In this document: positions 32,726-40,276 of the stretch, piece after piece
Position numbering within the stretch: the stretch's first letter is position 1
Layout of the letters: every line of letters starts with the position of its first letter
Made by a program: the position numbers and the translations under genes
Notes under the pieces: generated by a model
What the model saw: only the letters and a program-made list of their open reading frames with translations
The model's database searches: none
What the model was told of the DNA's origin: nothing
Source: Paramagnetospirillum caucaseum
GTDB taxonomy: Bacteria; Pseudomonadota; Alphaproteobacteria; Rhodospirillales; Magnetospirillaceae
Direction of reading: 5' to 3'
Length of the DNA: 64,000 nucleotides
Assembly (NCBI RefSeq): GCF_000342045.1
Contig: NZ_AONQ01000001.1
Span: 124,001 to 188,000, forward strand

Positions 32726-33395
32726 AAGAAACCAGCCCCGCCAGATCGGCCGCCGGGTCGATGACCCGCGACGAGGTGATCTCAAGGCGCTCGTCGTTCA
32801 ACTCGTCGCGGCCGGGATGGGCCTGCCGCCAGGCCTCCACCGCCCGGTCGCGCTCGTCGACCAGCACCTCGATCAACGGGCGGTAGAAGGCGACCAGCGC
32901 CGCCAGCCATTCCGCCACCGGCGCCATGGGGCCGGACGGCGCAAGCCGCAGGCCGGCGACCATGGCCTTGACCGCCTCGGCCCGATACCACGCCTCGCCG
33001 GTCACCCAGCGGTTGGTGGTGAACAGTTCTACCGCCTCGCCCCGCACTCCGAACCCCACGGCGATCAGATGGCAGGGCGCGTCGGCCTCCCCCGCCGCCA
33101 CGGCGGGCCGCAATCCGCGCGACATGCCGCGCGGACGCTGGAACAGATGAATGTGGCCGAATTCGCCGTCGCGGTGGCTGTGGTAGTAGAACTGGGCGTG
33201 GGACGCCAGATCGTAGGCGTCGCCGGCGGGATAGTGGCGGAACGCCTCGAGGTCCTGGCCCCGGGTCAGCAGCGAGACCGGATCACCGTCCAGCCCGGCG
33301 GCCAGGAGGGCCAGACGCTCCCCCGCAGCCCTGGCGCGCAACAGCTCGCCGCGCCCGGAAATGCAGGCCACCAGCCCGGGCGTCCCGGCGACCAT
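32724..33395 (-). CDS. uncharacterised protein with YYHSHR motif
   Basis: A 223-residue soluble protein that I cannot assign firmly. It may belong to the DUF6969 group, from memory only. The conserved-looking segment is ASHAQFYYHSHR followed by FGHIHLFQRP (about residues 64-87), giving many His residues. No signal or membrane segment is seen. Its upstream end is separated from the TAXI binding-protein gene at 33399 by three bases, so the two are probably in one transcript. Conserved His suggests metal binding, but no function can be claimed. Confidence 0.7.
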   Translation of the reverse strand: MVAGTPGLVACISGRGELLRARAAGERLALLAAGLDGDPVSLLTRGQDLEAFRHYPAGDAYDLASHAQFYYHSHRDGEFGHIHLFQRPRGMSRGLRPAVAAGEADAPCHLIAVGFGVRGEAVELFTTNRWVTGEAWYRAEAVKAMVAGLRLAPSGPMAPVAEWLAALVAFYRPLIEVLVDERDRAVEAWRQAHPGRDELNDERLEITSSRVIDPAADLAGLVS

Positions 33396-33398
33396 GGC

Positions 33399-34346
33399 TC
33401 AGCGCTCCGCCGGAGCCTTTTCGACTCCGTCATGCATGGGGATGGGGATGCCATCGCTTCTGGCTTCCGCCTTGGACAGGCCCTTCAGCGCCGGATGCAG
33501 GCGGGTGAAGGCGCCAAAATTGGCCCAAACGGTCTTGGCGACGGCCGCCACCTCGTCGGCGGACAGCTTGCCCGTCACCAGCAGGGTCTTCAGCCCGATG
33601 GCCGCCACATCCTCCTTCTGGCCGTCATAGGTGCCGCTCCTGACGGCGAAGCGCGCCGCCCACGGCACCTTCTTGAAGAAGGAATCCATGGATTTGGAGC
33701 GGATCTGCACCAGCGAGGCACCGCATTCCTCCACCGCCACCTGGACCTCGGGCATGGGATGGATGCCGGTGAACACCGCCGCGTCGATATTGCCCTGGCA
33801 CAGTTCGGCAGCCTGCTCGGCCAGGTCCAGTTCGACCAGAACCGACAAATCGCCCTGGGACAGCCCCGAGGCGTCGATCACCATCTCGGCCATGCTGCGC
33901 TGGAACGAGCCGGGCCGCCCCAAATTGACCCGCTTGCCCTTGAGGTCGCCCAGATGCTCGATGCCCGATCCCGGCCGCGCCACCACCACCGATACCTCGC
34001 CGTGCAGGGCCATGACGGCGCGCAAATCGGCCATGGGGCCGGATTCCTTGAACCCCTCGGCGCCGATCGACGCCATCCTGGCGGCGCGGGACTGGACCAG
34101 CGCCAGATCGGCGTCACCGGATTTCAGCGCCGCCAGATTGGCCGCCGAGCCGGAACTGGGCATCACGGCGCAGCCCAGACCCAGGGGATGGTCCTTGTTG
34201 ATGACCCGGCACAGCGCGCCGGCCACGGGAAAGTAATAGCCGGTGACCTCTCCGCCGGCGATGACCAGAGTCCGGCGTTCCGCCGCCCCGGCCGCCGGGG
34301 CCAGGGCCAATCCGGCCGCCAGGGCCGAAATCAGTATCCGCTTCAC
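33399..34346 (-). CDS. TAXI-family TRAP solute-binding protein
   Basis: A 315-residue periplasmic protein of the TAXI type: a signal peptide (KRILISALAAGLALAPAAG), GGEVTGYYFPVAGALC, GCAVMPSSGSAANLAALKSGDADLALVQS and LKGKRVNLGRPGS. These bind the substrate for TRAP transporters, commonly glutamate or dicarboxylates. No TRAP membrane subunit is nearby, so it may work with a distant permease or act as an orphan binder. The start is a GTG at 34346 with GGAGGA upstream. Confidence 0.88.
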   Translation of the reverse strand: MKRILISALAAGLALAPAAGAAERRTLVIAGGEVTGYYFPVAGALCRVINKDHPLGLGCAVMPSSGSAANLAALKSGDADLALVQSRAARMASIGAEGFKESGPMADLRAVMALHGEVSVVVARPGSGIEHLGDLKGKRVNLGRPGSFQRSMAEMVIDASGLSQGDLSVLVELDLAEQAAELCQGNIDAAVFTGIHPMPEVQVAVEECGASLVQIRSKSMDSFFKKVPWAARFAVRSGTYDGQKEDVAAIGLKTLLVTGKLSADEVAAVAKTVWANFGAFTRLHPALKGLSKAEARSDGIPIPMHDGVEKAPAER

Positions 34347-34559
34347 TCGCTCGTCCTCCAGGTTCCGTCGGGCTCCAGGTTCCGCCGGGATCATAGCCCG
34401 AGCGCCGCCCCGACCGGAAGTCCCGCAGGCAACCCTGTATTCCGGATGCATTGTTTCAATTTGTTTCAAAGTTATAGAGATATGACGTCGAATCAGGTTG
34501 CCATCGGCTTTTCACATAGACACAATCGACTTCATCAATAACCGGAGGGAGGGAGACCG

Positions 34560-35264
34560 GTGCGGAAAGTGATCATCCTGCTCGCGGCGGCACTATTCCT
34601 GGCCCTGCCGTTCGAAGCGAATGCCACCCTGCAATGCGTGACTTACGCCCGCGAAGTTACCGGCCTCAATCTCAAGGGAGATGCCTGGAAGTGGTGGGAA
34701 GCCGCCCAGGGCGTCTATGACCGGGGCAACGCCCCCAAGACCGGCGCCGTCCTGGTGTTCAAGCGCCAGGGTAAGATGTCCCACGGCCATGTGGCGGTGG
34801 TGCGCGGCAGCGCCGGCAGCCGGGTTCTGCTGGTGGATCACGCCAACTGGGCGCCATCCCGCACCGCCGGGCGCGGCAAGGTGACCAAGGCGGTCCCGGT
34901 GCTGGACGTGTCGCCCAAGAACGATTGGAGCGAAGTCCGCGTCTGGTACCAGCCCTCCCGCGAATACGGCAGCCGCGTCTACAAGACCCAGGGCTTCGTG
35001 TACCGTCCCGGCAGCGCCGTGATGCAGGCCTCGCTGCGCGGCGAGGCTCCGGCCAAGGCGAAGGCCGCCGAGCCCGCCGTCGCCGCCCCCGCCCGCAAGG
35101 CCGAGCCGGCCGTCCAGACCCCCGCCATGGAAACGCCCGCAATCGTCGCCGCCCCCACAATCGTCGAAGCCAGGGCCGCCGTGCCGGCCGAGATTCCGGC
35201 CGCTCCCGCCGTCGATGGCGACCTGGGCAAGTTCGACGCCCGCGCCTGGGCCGAGCAGGCCTAG
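34560..35264 (+). CDS. exported CHAP-domain protein (amidase-like)
   Basis: A 234-residue protein with a GTG start and GGAGGGAGACC upstream. The signal peptide ends ANAT. The CHAP domain has Cys in LQCVTYAREVTG (about residue 26) and His in MSHGHVAVV (about 76), the catalytic pair of Cys/His peptidoglycan amidases or peptidases. After residue 155 it becomes an Ala/Pro-rich low-complexity tail (AKAKAAEPAVAAPARK). It probably remodels the cell wall. A strong terminator follows at 35282. Confidence 0.88.
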   Translation: MRKVIILLAAALFLALPFEANATLQCVTYAREVTGLNLKGDAWKWWEAAQGVYDRGNAPKTGAVLVFKRQGKMSHGHVAVVRGSAGSRVLLVDHANWAPSRTAGRGKVTKAVPVLDVSPKNDWSEVRVWYQPSREYGSRVYKTQGFVYRPGSAVMQASLRGEAPAKAKAAEPAVAAPARKAEPAVQTPAMETPAIVAAPTIVEARAAVPAEIPAAPAVDGDLGKFDARAWAEQA

Positions 35265-35281
35265 ACCAAAGCTCTATCCAG

Positions 35282-35315
35282 AAGGCCGGCACCCTCTCGG
35301 GCCGCCGGCCTTTTT
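35282..35315 (+). terminator. rho-independent terminator
   Basis: AAGGCCGGC (35282-35290) pairs with GCCGGCC (35304-35310) running into TTTTT. It ends the CHAP gene transcript. Confidence 0.85.
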
Positions 35316-35519
35316 GTTTGGCGCGGCGGGGCGTGGAATGGGCGGGAAGCGGCAGGATGGTCCCCGCCCCCCGCCGTGGTGTAGGAAAAGTGTGGGTAAC
35401 CTGCGATCAAGGTTTGCGGTTTTTCCCACAAACGGTAAGATCACGGCCTCAGGAAGGCGGGGTCTGAGGGCTGGATTACGGGCTCGACCGAGGGGCGCCT
35501 GGGGGAAGGATCAGGATCA

Positions 35520-36149
35520 ATGGCCGTGCAGCAGAGCCGACCGATCACCATCGTTATCGCGGAAAAGAACCCGCTGCTTCAAAGCAGCCTGATCAAGCTG
35601 TTCTCGGGCGACGACCGTTTCGCCGTCGCCGCCGTGACCAGCGACGGCGAACGCTTCATCGAAGTCGTGGACAAAACCCCGTTCGACGTCGGGGTCATCG
35701 GGTGGGAGATGCCCTACCTGGACGGGCGCGGCGTGTTGCAGACCCTGCGGGCCCGCGTCGATGCGCCCCGGCTGATCGTCTATACCGGCAGCCCCAATCC
35801 CGACGTGCCGCGCCAGGCCATGACGCTGGGCGCCGCCGGATTCTGCTCCAAGCGCGAGCCGCCCGAACAATTGCTGGACACCATCATCGCCGTCGCCGCC
35901 GGGCGCATGGTGTTCCCCTTCATCGACGTCTCGTCCCTGGCCAGCGACCCGCTGGCCGGCCTGACGCCGCGCGAGCGCGAGTTGCTGGCCGCCCTGGCCG
36001 GCGGGCTGACCAACCAGCAGATGGCCGGCCAATTGGACATCTCGCTCAACACCGTGAAGTTCCACCTGAAGAACCTCTACGACAAGCTGGGCGTCGGCAA
36101 CCGCGCCCAGGCGGTGGCCTTCTACCTCAAAGGCCGGGAATCCCGCTAA
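35520..36149 (+). CDS. LuxR/NarL-type regulator with degenerate receiver
   Basis: A 209-residue protein. An N-terminal receiver-like domain (1-125) precedes a C-terminal LuxR helix-turn-helix (LTPRERELLAALAGGLTNQQ, with NTVKFHLKNLYDKLGV). The phosphoacceptor Asp is absent: the position reads GVIGWEMP, with Gly61 where Asp is expected. The acidic pair is E15-K16 rather than two acids. The conserved Lys (CSKREPP) remains. So phosphorylation by a histidine kinase is unlikely, and it may be ligand-gated or constitutive. It is not adjacent to a kinase. Confidence 0.88.
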   Translation: MAVQQSRPITIVIAEKNPLLQSSLIKLFSGDDRFAVAAVTSDGERFIEVVDKTPFDVGVIGWEMPYLDGRGVLQTLRARVDAPRLIVYTGSPNPDVPRQAMTLGAAGFCSKREPPEQLLDTIIAVAAGRMVFPFIDVSSLASDPLAGLTPRERELLAALAGGLTNQQMAGQLDISLNTVKFHLKNLYDKLGVGNRAQAVAFYLKGRESR

Positions 36150-36307
36150 CTCAAGGGACGGCAAGCCCAGGAAACAACCTGACCTTTCGGTCATGTCCCC
36201 ACCTGCGGAAGGGGCATGGCCGAGGGTCCAGTCATGGGGCATACTCCTGGTATCGGAGAGGCGCCGCCGCCACCCGTCGCCTCGGTTGAAGCAGGAGGAC
36301 ACTGCCC

Positions 36308-36814
36308 ATGACCACCAAGGTAGCCCTGTTCCTGGCCCATGCCCTGGCCATGGAGAACGAAGCGGCGGATCGTTACGACGAACTGGCCGACACCATGGAA
36401 GTCCACAACAATCAGGAAGTGGCCGAACTGTTCCGCCAGATGGCCAAGTTCTCGCGCCTGCACGGCGCGTCGGTGGCCTCGCGCGCGGCGGGGCATGACC
36501 TGCCCAGGCTGAAATCCTGGCAGTACCGCTGGAACACCCCCGAGCCGCCCGAGGTGGGCACCCCCGGCGCCGCCCATTACATGATGACCGCCTGGCACGC
36601 CCTGGACTTCGCCCTGGACAACGAGAAGCGGGGCCACCGCTTCTACGCCGACGAAGCGGCCGGCAGCGACGATGCCGAGGTCCGCGCCCTGGCCGCCGAG
36701 ATGGCCGAGGAAGAAGAAGAACATGTGGCGGAACTGGAAAAATGGATAGCCCGAACCCCCAAGCCGGACAACGACTGGGCCGAGGACCCGGACGAGGCCC
36801 TGGTCGCGGATTGA
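36308..36814 (+). CDS. ferritin-like / rubrerythrin-like protein
   Basis: A 168-residue protein, all-helical, with many acid and His residues in positions fitting a ferritin-like di-iron fold: ALAMENEAADRYDELAD (Glu), FRQMAKFSRLHGA, FALDNEKRGHRFYADEA and AAEMAEEEEEHVAELEKW. It lacks the rubredoxin domain of classical rubrerythrin. It probably handles peroxide or iron. The start is supported by GCAGGAGGACACTGCCC. Confidence 0.82.
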   Translation: MTTKVALFLAHALAMENEAADRYDELADTMEVHNNQEVAELFRQMAKFSRLHGASVASRAAGHDLPRLKSWQYRWNTPEPPEVGTPGAAHYMMTAWHALDFALDNEKRGHRFYADEAAGSDDAEVRALAAEMAEEEEEHVAELEKWIARTPKPDNDWAEDPDEALVAD

Positions 36815-36905
36815 CGGGAGTCGTGCGGGCAGGATGCCCGCGCTCCGATGACCGCCCAAGTCCTTGGAGCGCGGCCGTCCCGGCCGCACTCTCGGCCCCC
36901 CCGCC

Positions 36906-37781
36906 ATGAGCGCGGAGCATCGCCGGGGCGTTTTCTTCGCCCTGGCCTGTTACGGCACCTGGGGGCTGTTCCCCGCCTTCTGGAAGCTGGTGGCCGCCGT
37001 GCCGCCCGCCGACGTCCTGGCCCACCGGGTGATCTGGTCGCTGCTGGCCGTCGCCATCATGCTGAGCTGGACCCGGCGCTGGGGCGAGGTCCTGGTCCTG
37101 CTGGCCTCGTGGCGGCGGCTGCTGGTGCTTGCCGCCTCGACGCTATGCATCAGCGTCAACTGGCTGGTGTTCATCCGGGTGGTGGGCGAAGGCAACGTGC
37201 TGGAAGCCAGCATGGGCTATTTCCTCAACCCCCTGGTCAACGTGGCGCTGGGGGTCATCGTGCTGAAGGAGCGGCTGCGCCCCCTGCAATGGGTGGCGGT
37301 CGCCCTGGCCCTGGCCGGCATCGTCGAACTGGCGGTGGCCACCGGCACGCCGCCCTGGGCGGCCCTGACCCTGGCCGGGACCTTCGGCCTCTACGGCCTG
37401 CTGCGCAAGAAGCTGCCGGTATCGCCGCTCACCGGACTGGCGGTGGAGACCGGCCTGATGTTCCCCGTGGCGGTGGCCTACCTGGCCTGGCGGATGGCCG
37501 AGGGCGGGCCGTTCCTGGGCGGCACGCCGGAACTGGCCGCCGCCCTGCTGGCCGGCGGGCCGGTCACCGCCCTGCCGCTGCTGTGGTTCGCCGCCGCCGC
37601 CGCCCGCCTGCGCTACACCACGCTGGGCTTCTTCCAGTACATGGCCCCCACCGGGCATTTCCTGCTGGCCGTGCTGGTCTATGGCGAAAGCCCCAGCCTG
37701 CACCACCTGATCACCTTCGGCTGCATCTGGGCGGCCATCGGCCTCTATCTGGCCGACAGCTGGCGGCAGAGGGCGGGTTAA
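36906..37781 (+). CDS. rarD: RarD-type EamA transporter
   Basis: A 291-residue polytopic membrane protein with about ten helices in two EamA halves: FFALACYGTWGLFPAFWKL, LAHRVIWSLLAV, NWLVFIRVV, LEASMGYFLNPLVNVALG and LGFFQYMAPTGHFLLAVL. These are typical of the RarD subfamily, whose substrates are poorly defined. The start is the ATG at 36906. An inverted repeat separates it from the converging PilZ gene. Confidence 0.93.
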   Translation: MSAEHRRGVFFALACYGTWGLFPAFWKLVAAVPPADVLAHRVIWSLLAVAIMLSWTRRWGEVLVLLASWRRLLVLAASTLCISVNWLVFIRVVGEGNVLEASMGYFLNPLVNVALGVIVLKERLRPLQWVAVALALAGIVELAVATGTPPWAALTLAGTFGLYGLLRKKLPVSPLTGLAVETGLMFPVAVAYLAWRMAEGGPFLGGTPELAAALLAGGPVTALPLLWFAAAAARLRYTTLGFFQYMAPTGHFLLAVLVYGESPSLHHLITFGCIWAAIGLYLADSWRQRAG

Positions 37782-37810
37782 AGCATGACGCAGAAAATCT
37801 GCATCATGCT
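37782..37810. repeat. bidirectional hairpin between convergent genes
   Basis: AGCATGA-C-GCAGA, a three-base loop (AAA), then TCTGC-A-TCATGCT, forms a 12-pair stem with one mismatch. It lies exactly between the stops of rarD and the PilZ gene, probably as a two-way terminator. Similar palindromes may be dispersed intergenic repeats in this genome. Confidence 0.6.
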
Positions 37811-38242
37811 CTAGCTGCCCAGGAAGGAGTCCTTTTCCGGTCCGGTGTCGGAGCATTCGGCGATGAACTTGACCAGCCGGTAGGTGGCCGGCTCGAACCG
37901 CAGGGCGACGAAGCGCTCGTCCTCGCGGACCAGGCAGCAGGCGCCGCCGATGCCGTGGTTGATGTCCAGCTTGCCGTTGTCGCTGGGATAAAGCGTGAAG
38001 CGCAAGGTGCTGGCGGTGACCTTGAATCCGGCCTCCAGCGTCATGCCGCCGGCGGAAATCTCGGCCACCCGCACCAGCTTGCCGCCGATATTGGCCATCA
38101 GGTGCAATCCATGGAAGCGGGGATAGCGCCGCCGCTCGTGTCCTTGATCATCGGGCATGGCGTGAATCCGGACCTGTTCGAACCTCGTCAGCTTAACATG
38201 GAAATCGCCGCCCCGAATATCCAAGGTCATATACCGAAGCAT
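37811..38242 (-). CDS. PilZ-domain protein
   Basis: A 143-residue protein with the PilZ core: an ERRRYPRF motif (about residues 36-43) and AEISAGGMTLE, which together contact cyclic-di-GMP. The stop is followed by the palindrome at 37782. Upstream AAGGGGATCCAT supports the ATG at 38242. An alternative Met is at residue 29. It probably responds to c-di-GMP to control motility or surface traits. Its partner is unknown. Confidence 0.85.
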   Translation of the reverse strand: MLRYMTLDIRGGDFHVKLTRFEQVRIHAMPDDQGHERRRYPRFHGLHLMANIGGKLVRVAEISAGGMTLEAGFKVTASTLRFTLYPSDNGKLDINHGIGGACCLVREDERFVALRFEPATYRLVKFIAECSDTGPEKDSFLGS

Positions 38243-38288
38243 ATGGATCCCCTTGCCCCGGCCCCGTCTTTTCCCTCATAGTGCCCCC

Positions 38289-38660
38289 ATGCGCGACGTC
38301 CTCTCCCGCCTGCTCAGACTCGGCCTGCCGGCATTGCTGCTGGTGGCGGCGGCTGTGCTGTGGAGCGGCGGCGCCCAGGCCGGCGAGGGGATGCACCACC
38401 ATGACGGCGCCCATGCCGCCCCCTGCCACGAGCAGGCGGCCGAGCAAAGCCGTCCCGCCGCCGGGCATATTCCCGCCGGGCATGGCTGCCCGGATTGCCT
38501 GTGCCTGACCCCGGGCTGCGGCTCGGCATCCGCCGCCCTGCCCCTGATGGCCGAGGCCTCGCCGCTGGCCTTCACCCTGGCCCCGCCCCAGGCCGCCGCG
38601 CCGGCCCGTCTGGTGACCCAGGCGCTGACCGGCCCCCCGGCCGAGCCGCCCCGACTCTGA
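38289..38660 (+). CDS. His/Cys-rich exported protein of metal-efflux cluster
   Basis: A 123-residue protein with a signal peptide (LALLLVAAA-type, ending GAQA). The mature part is rich in His and Cys (MHHHDGAHAAPCH, CPDCLCL, CGSASA), a soft-metal-binding composition. It resembles small proteins beside RND and CusF-type metal-efflux genes (DUF2946-like in layout). No defined motif such as CusF is seen. It is 51 bases before the adaptor gene and probably in the same operon. Confidence 0.6.
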   Translation: MRDVLSRLLRLGLPALLLVAAAVLWSGGAQAGEGMHHHDGAHAAPCHEQAAEQSRPAAGHIPAGHGCPDCLCLTPGCGSASAALPLMAEASPLAFTLAPPQAAAPARLVTQALTGPPAEPPRL

Positions 38661-38711
38661 ATCCCCTCGCCTGAACTCTGTCCGGATTCACCGTTTCGGG
38701 GATGATCTCCC

Positions 38712-40271
38712 ATGCTTGCACGTTTCCTGGCGCTGACCCTGTGGGCCGCGCTGATCCCATCCGTCCTGGCCCAGCCCGTCACTCCCAATATCGGCATCGG
38801 CGCCGAAGGCGAGGTCTTCCAGGTGGTTCTGGTGCCCGGCAGCGACGGGCGCACCCTGCTCTACCTCGCCGACCTGGACAGCAACGCCCCGGTGGCCGGC
38901 GCCGCCATCGACGCCGAGGCCGGAGGCTGGACCGGCAAGGCGGAACCCGCCGGGGGGCCGGGGGCCTATGTCCTGGCCTGGATTCCGCCCGCCGCCGGGA
39001 CAGATCTCACCCTGGTGATCGGCGCCGAGGGGCGCGACGACCTGCTGCTGGCCCAGGGCGTCGCGCCCCTGCCGCCGCCCGCCGCCTCGCCGGCCCCGGA
39101 GGAGCATTGGCGCCATTGGGCGGGCGGCGCCGCCATCGGCGCCGTCCTGGTGATCGGGGCCTGGTGGCTCGGCCGCCGTCGGGCGGGGGCCGCCATGCTG
39201 CTGCTGGTGCTGGCGATTCCCACCGCCCGCGCCCACGAGGGCCACGACCACGCCGCCCCGGCCGAGGCGCCCGCCGCCCAGCCCGGCGCCCGGCTGGTGA
39301 TGGCCAAGCCCACCCAGTTCCTGCTGGGCATCCGCACCCAGAAGGTGGAATCCGCCGATTCCGCCGAGACCGTCCGGGTGGTGGGCCGGGTGGTCCCCGA
39401 CCCCGCCGGTTTCGCCAGGGTCCAGCCGTCACAGCCGGCCCGCATCGTCTCCGACCCGGAATTCCCCCTACCCGTCCCCGGCCAGAGCGTCAAGCGCGGC
39501 CAGGTGATCGCCGTGCTGGAGCCGACGCTGTCCAGCCTGGAGCGCTCGGACAAGCGCGCCGCCCTCTACCGGGTGGAAAGCGACATCGCCATCACCGAAC
39601 GCGAAGCGGCCCGGCAGGCGGCGCTGAAGGGTCTGGTGGCGGTCAAGCTGGTGGAGGACACCCGCACCCGCCTGGACCAGTTGCGACGCGAGCGCAGCCA
39701 GCTGTTGGGCACCGCCCTGGGCCGCGAGCTGGTGCGCGCTCCCGTCGACGGGGTGGTCACCGACGTGCATGTGGTCCCCGGCGAGGTGGTGACGGTGGAC
39801 CGGGCGATGATCGAGATCGTCGATCCCGCCCGCGTGCGGGTCGAGGCGGTGGTCCACGATCTGGCGCTGGCGCCGCGCATCGGCGCCGCCACCGCCGCCA
39901 CCAGGCTGCTGCCCGACCAGGCGGTGCCGCTGACCCTGCTGGGAGTCAGCCCCAGGGTCGACGCCCTGGACCAGGGGGTGCACGCCGTCTTCGCGGTGCC
40001 CGAGGCCCAGGGGCCGTCCTTGCGCATCGGCATGCCGGTGGACGTCTTCCTGGCCACCGGCGCCACAAGGCTGCGCATGGCGGTGCCGCGCGCCGCCATC
40101 GCCGAATTCGGTGGCCGTCAGGTGGTGTTCGTGCGCACCGCCCCCGAGACCTTCGAGGCCCGCCCGATTCGGGTGGAGCGGGTGGTCGGCCCCCTGGCCG
40201 AGATCGAGGGCGTCAGGGCCGGCGAAAAGGTGGTGATCCAGGGCGTCGAGCAACTCAAGGCACTGAGGTAA
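38712..40271 (+). CDS. RND periplasmic adaptor, possibly fused to an extra exported domain
   Basis: A 519-residue protein. The C-terminal half is a CusB-type membrane-fusion adaptor: ARIVSDPEFPLPVPGQSVKRG, a barrel-lipoyl region and helical hairpin, and LVRAPVDGVVTDVHVVPGEVV. The N-terminal part is unusual: a signal peptide, about 110 residues of exported domain, a hydrophobic segment (137-153), RRR and a second hydrophobic segment (158-170) ending TARA before HEGHDHA. This looks like a separate exported protein joined to an adaptor with its own signal peptide. The His-rich start fits a metal substrate. It is followed six bases later by the RND pump gene. Confidence 0.88.
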   Translation: MLARFLALTLWAALIPSVLAQPVTPNIGIGAEGEVFQVVLVPGSDGRTLLYLADLDSNAPVAGAAIDAEAGGWTGKAEPAGGPGAYVLAWIPPAAGTDLTLVIGAEGRDDLLLAQGVAPLPPPAASPAPEEHWRHWAGGAAIGAVLVIGAWWLGRRRAGAAMLLLVLAIPTARAHEGHDHAAPAEAPAAQPGARLVMAKPTQFLLGIRTQKVESADSAETVRVVGRVVPDPAGFARVQPSQPARIVSDPEFPLPVPGQSVKRGQVIAVLEPTLSSLERSDKRAALYRVESDIAITEREAARQAALKGLVAVKLVEDTRTRLDQLRRERSQLLGTALGRELVRAPVDGVVTDVHVVPGEVVTVDRAMIEIVDPARVRVEAVVHDLALAPRIGAATAATRLLPDQAVPLTLLGVSPRVDALDQGVHAVFAVPEAQGPSLRIGMPVDVFLATGATRLRMAVPRAAIAEFGGRQVVFVRTAPETFEARPIRVERVVGPLAEIEGVRAGEKVVIQGVEQLKALR

Positions 40272-40276
40272 CGGCC

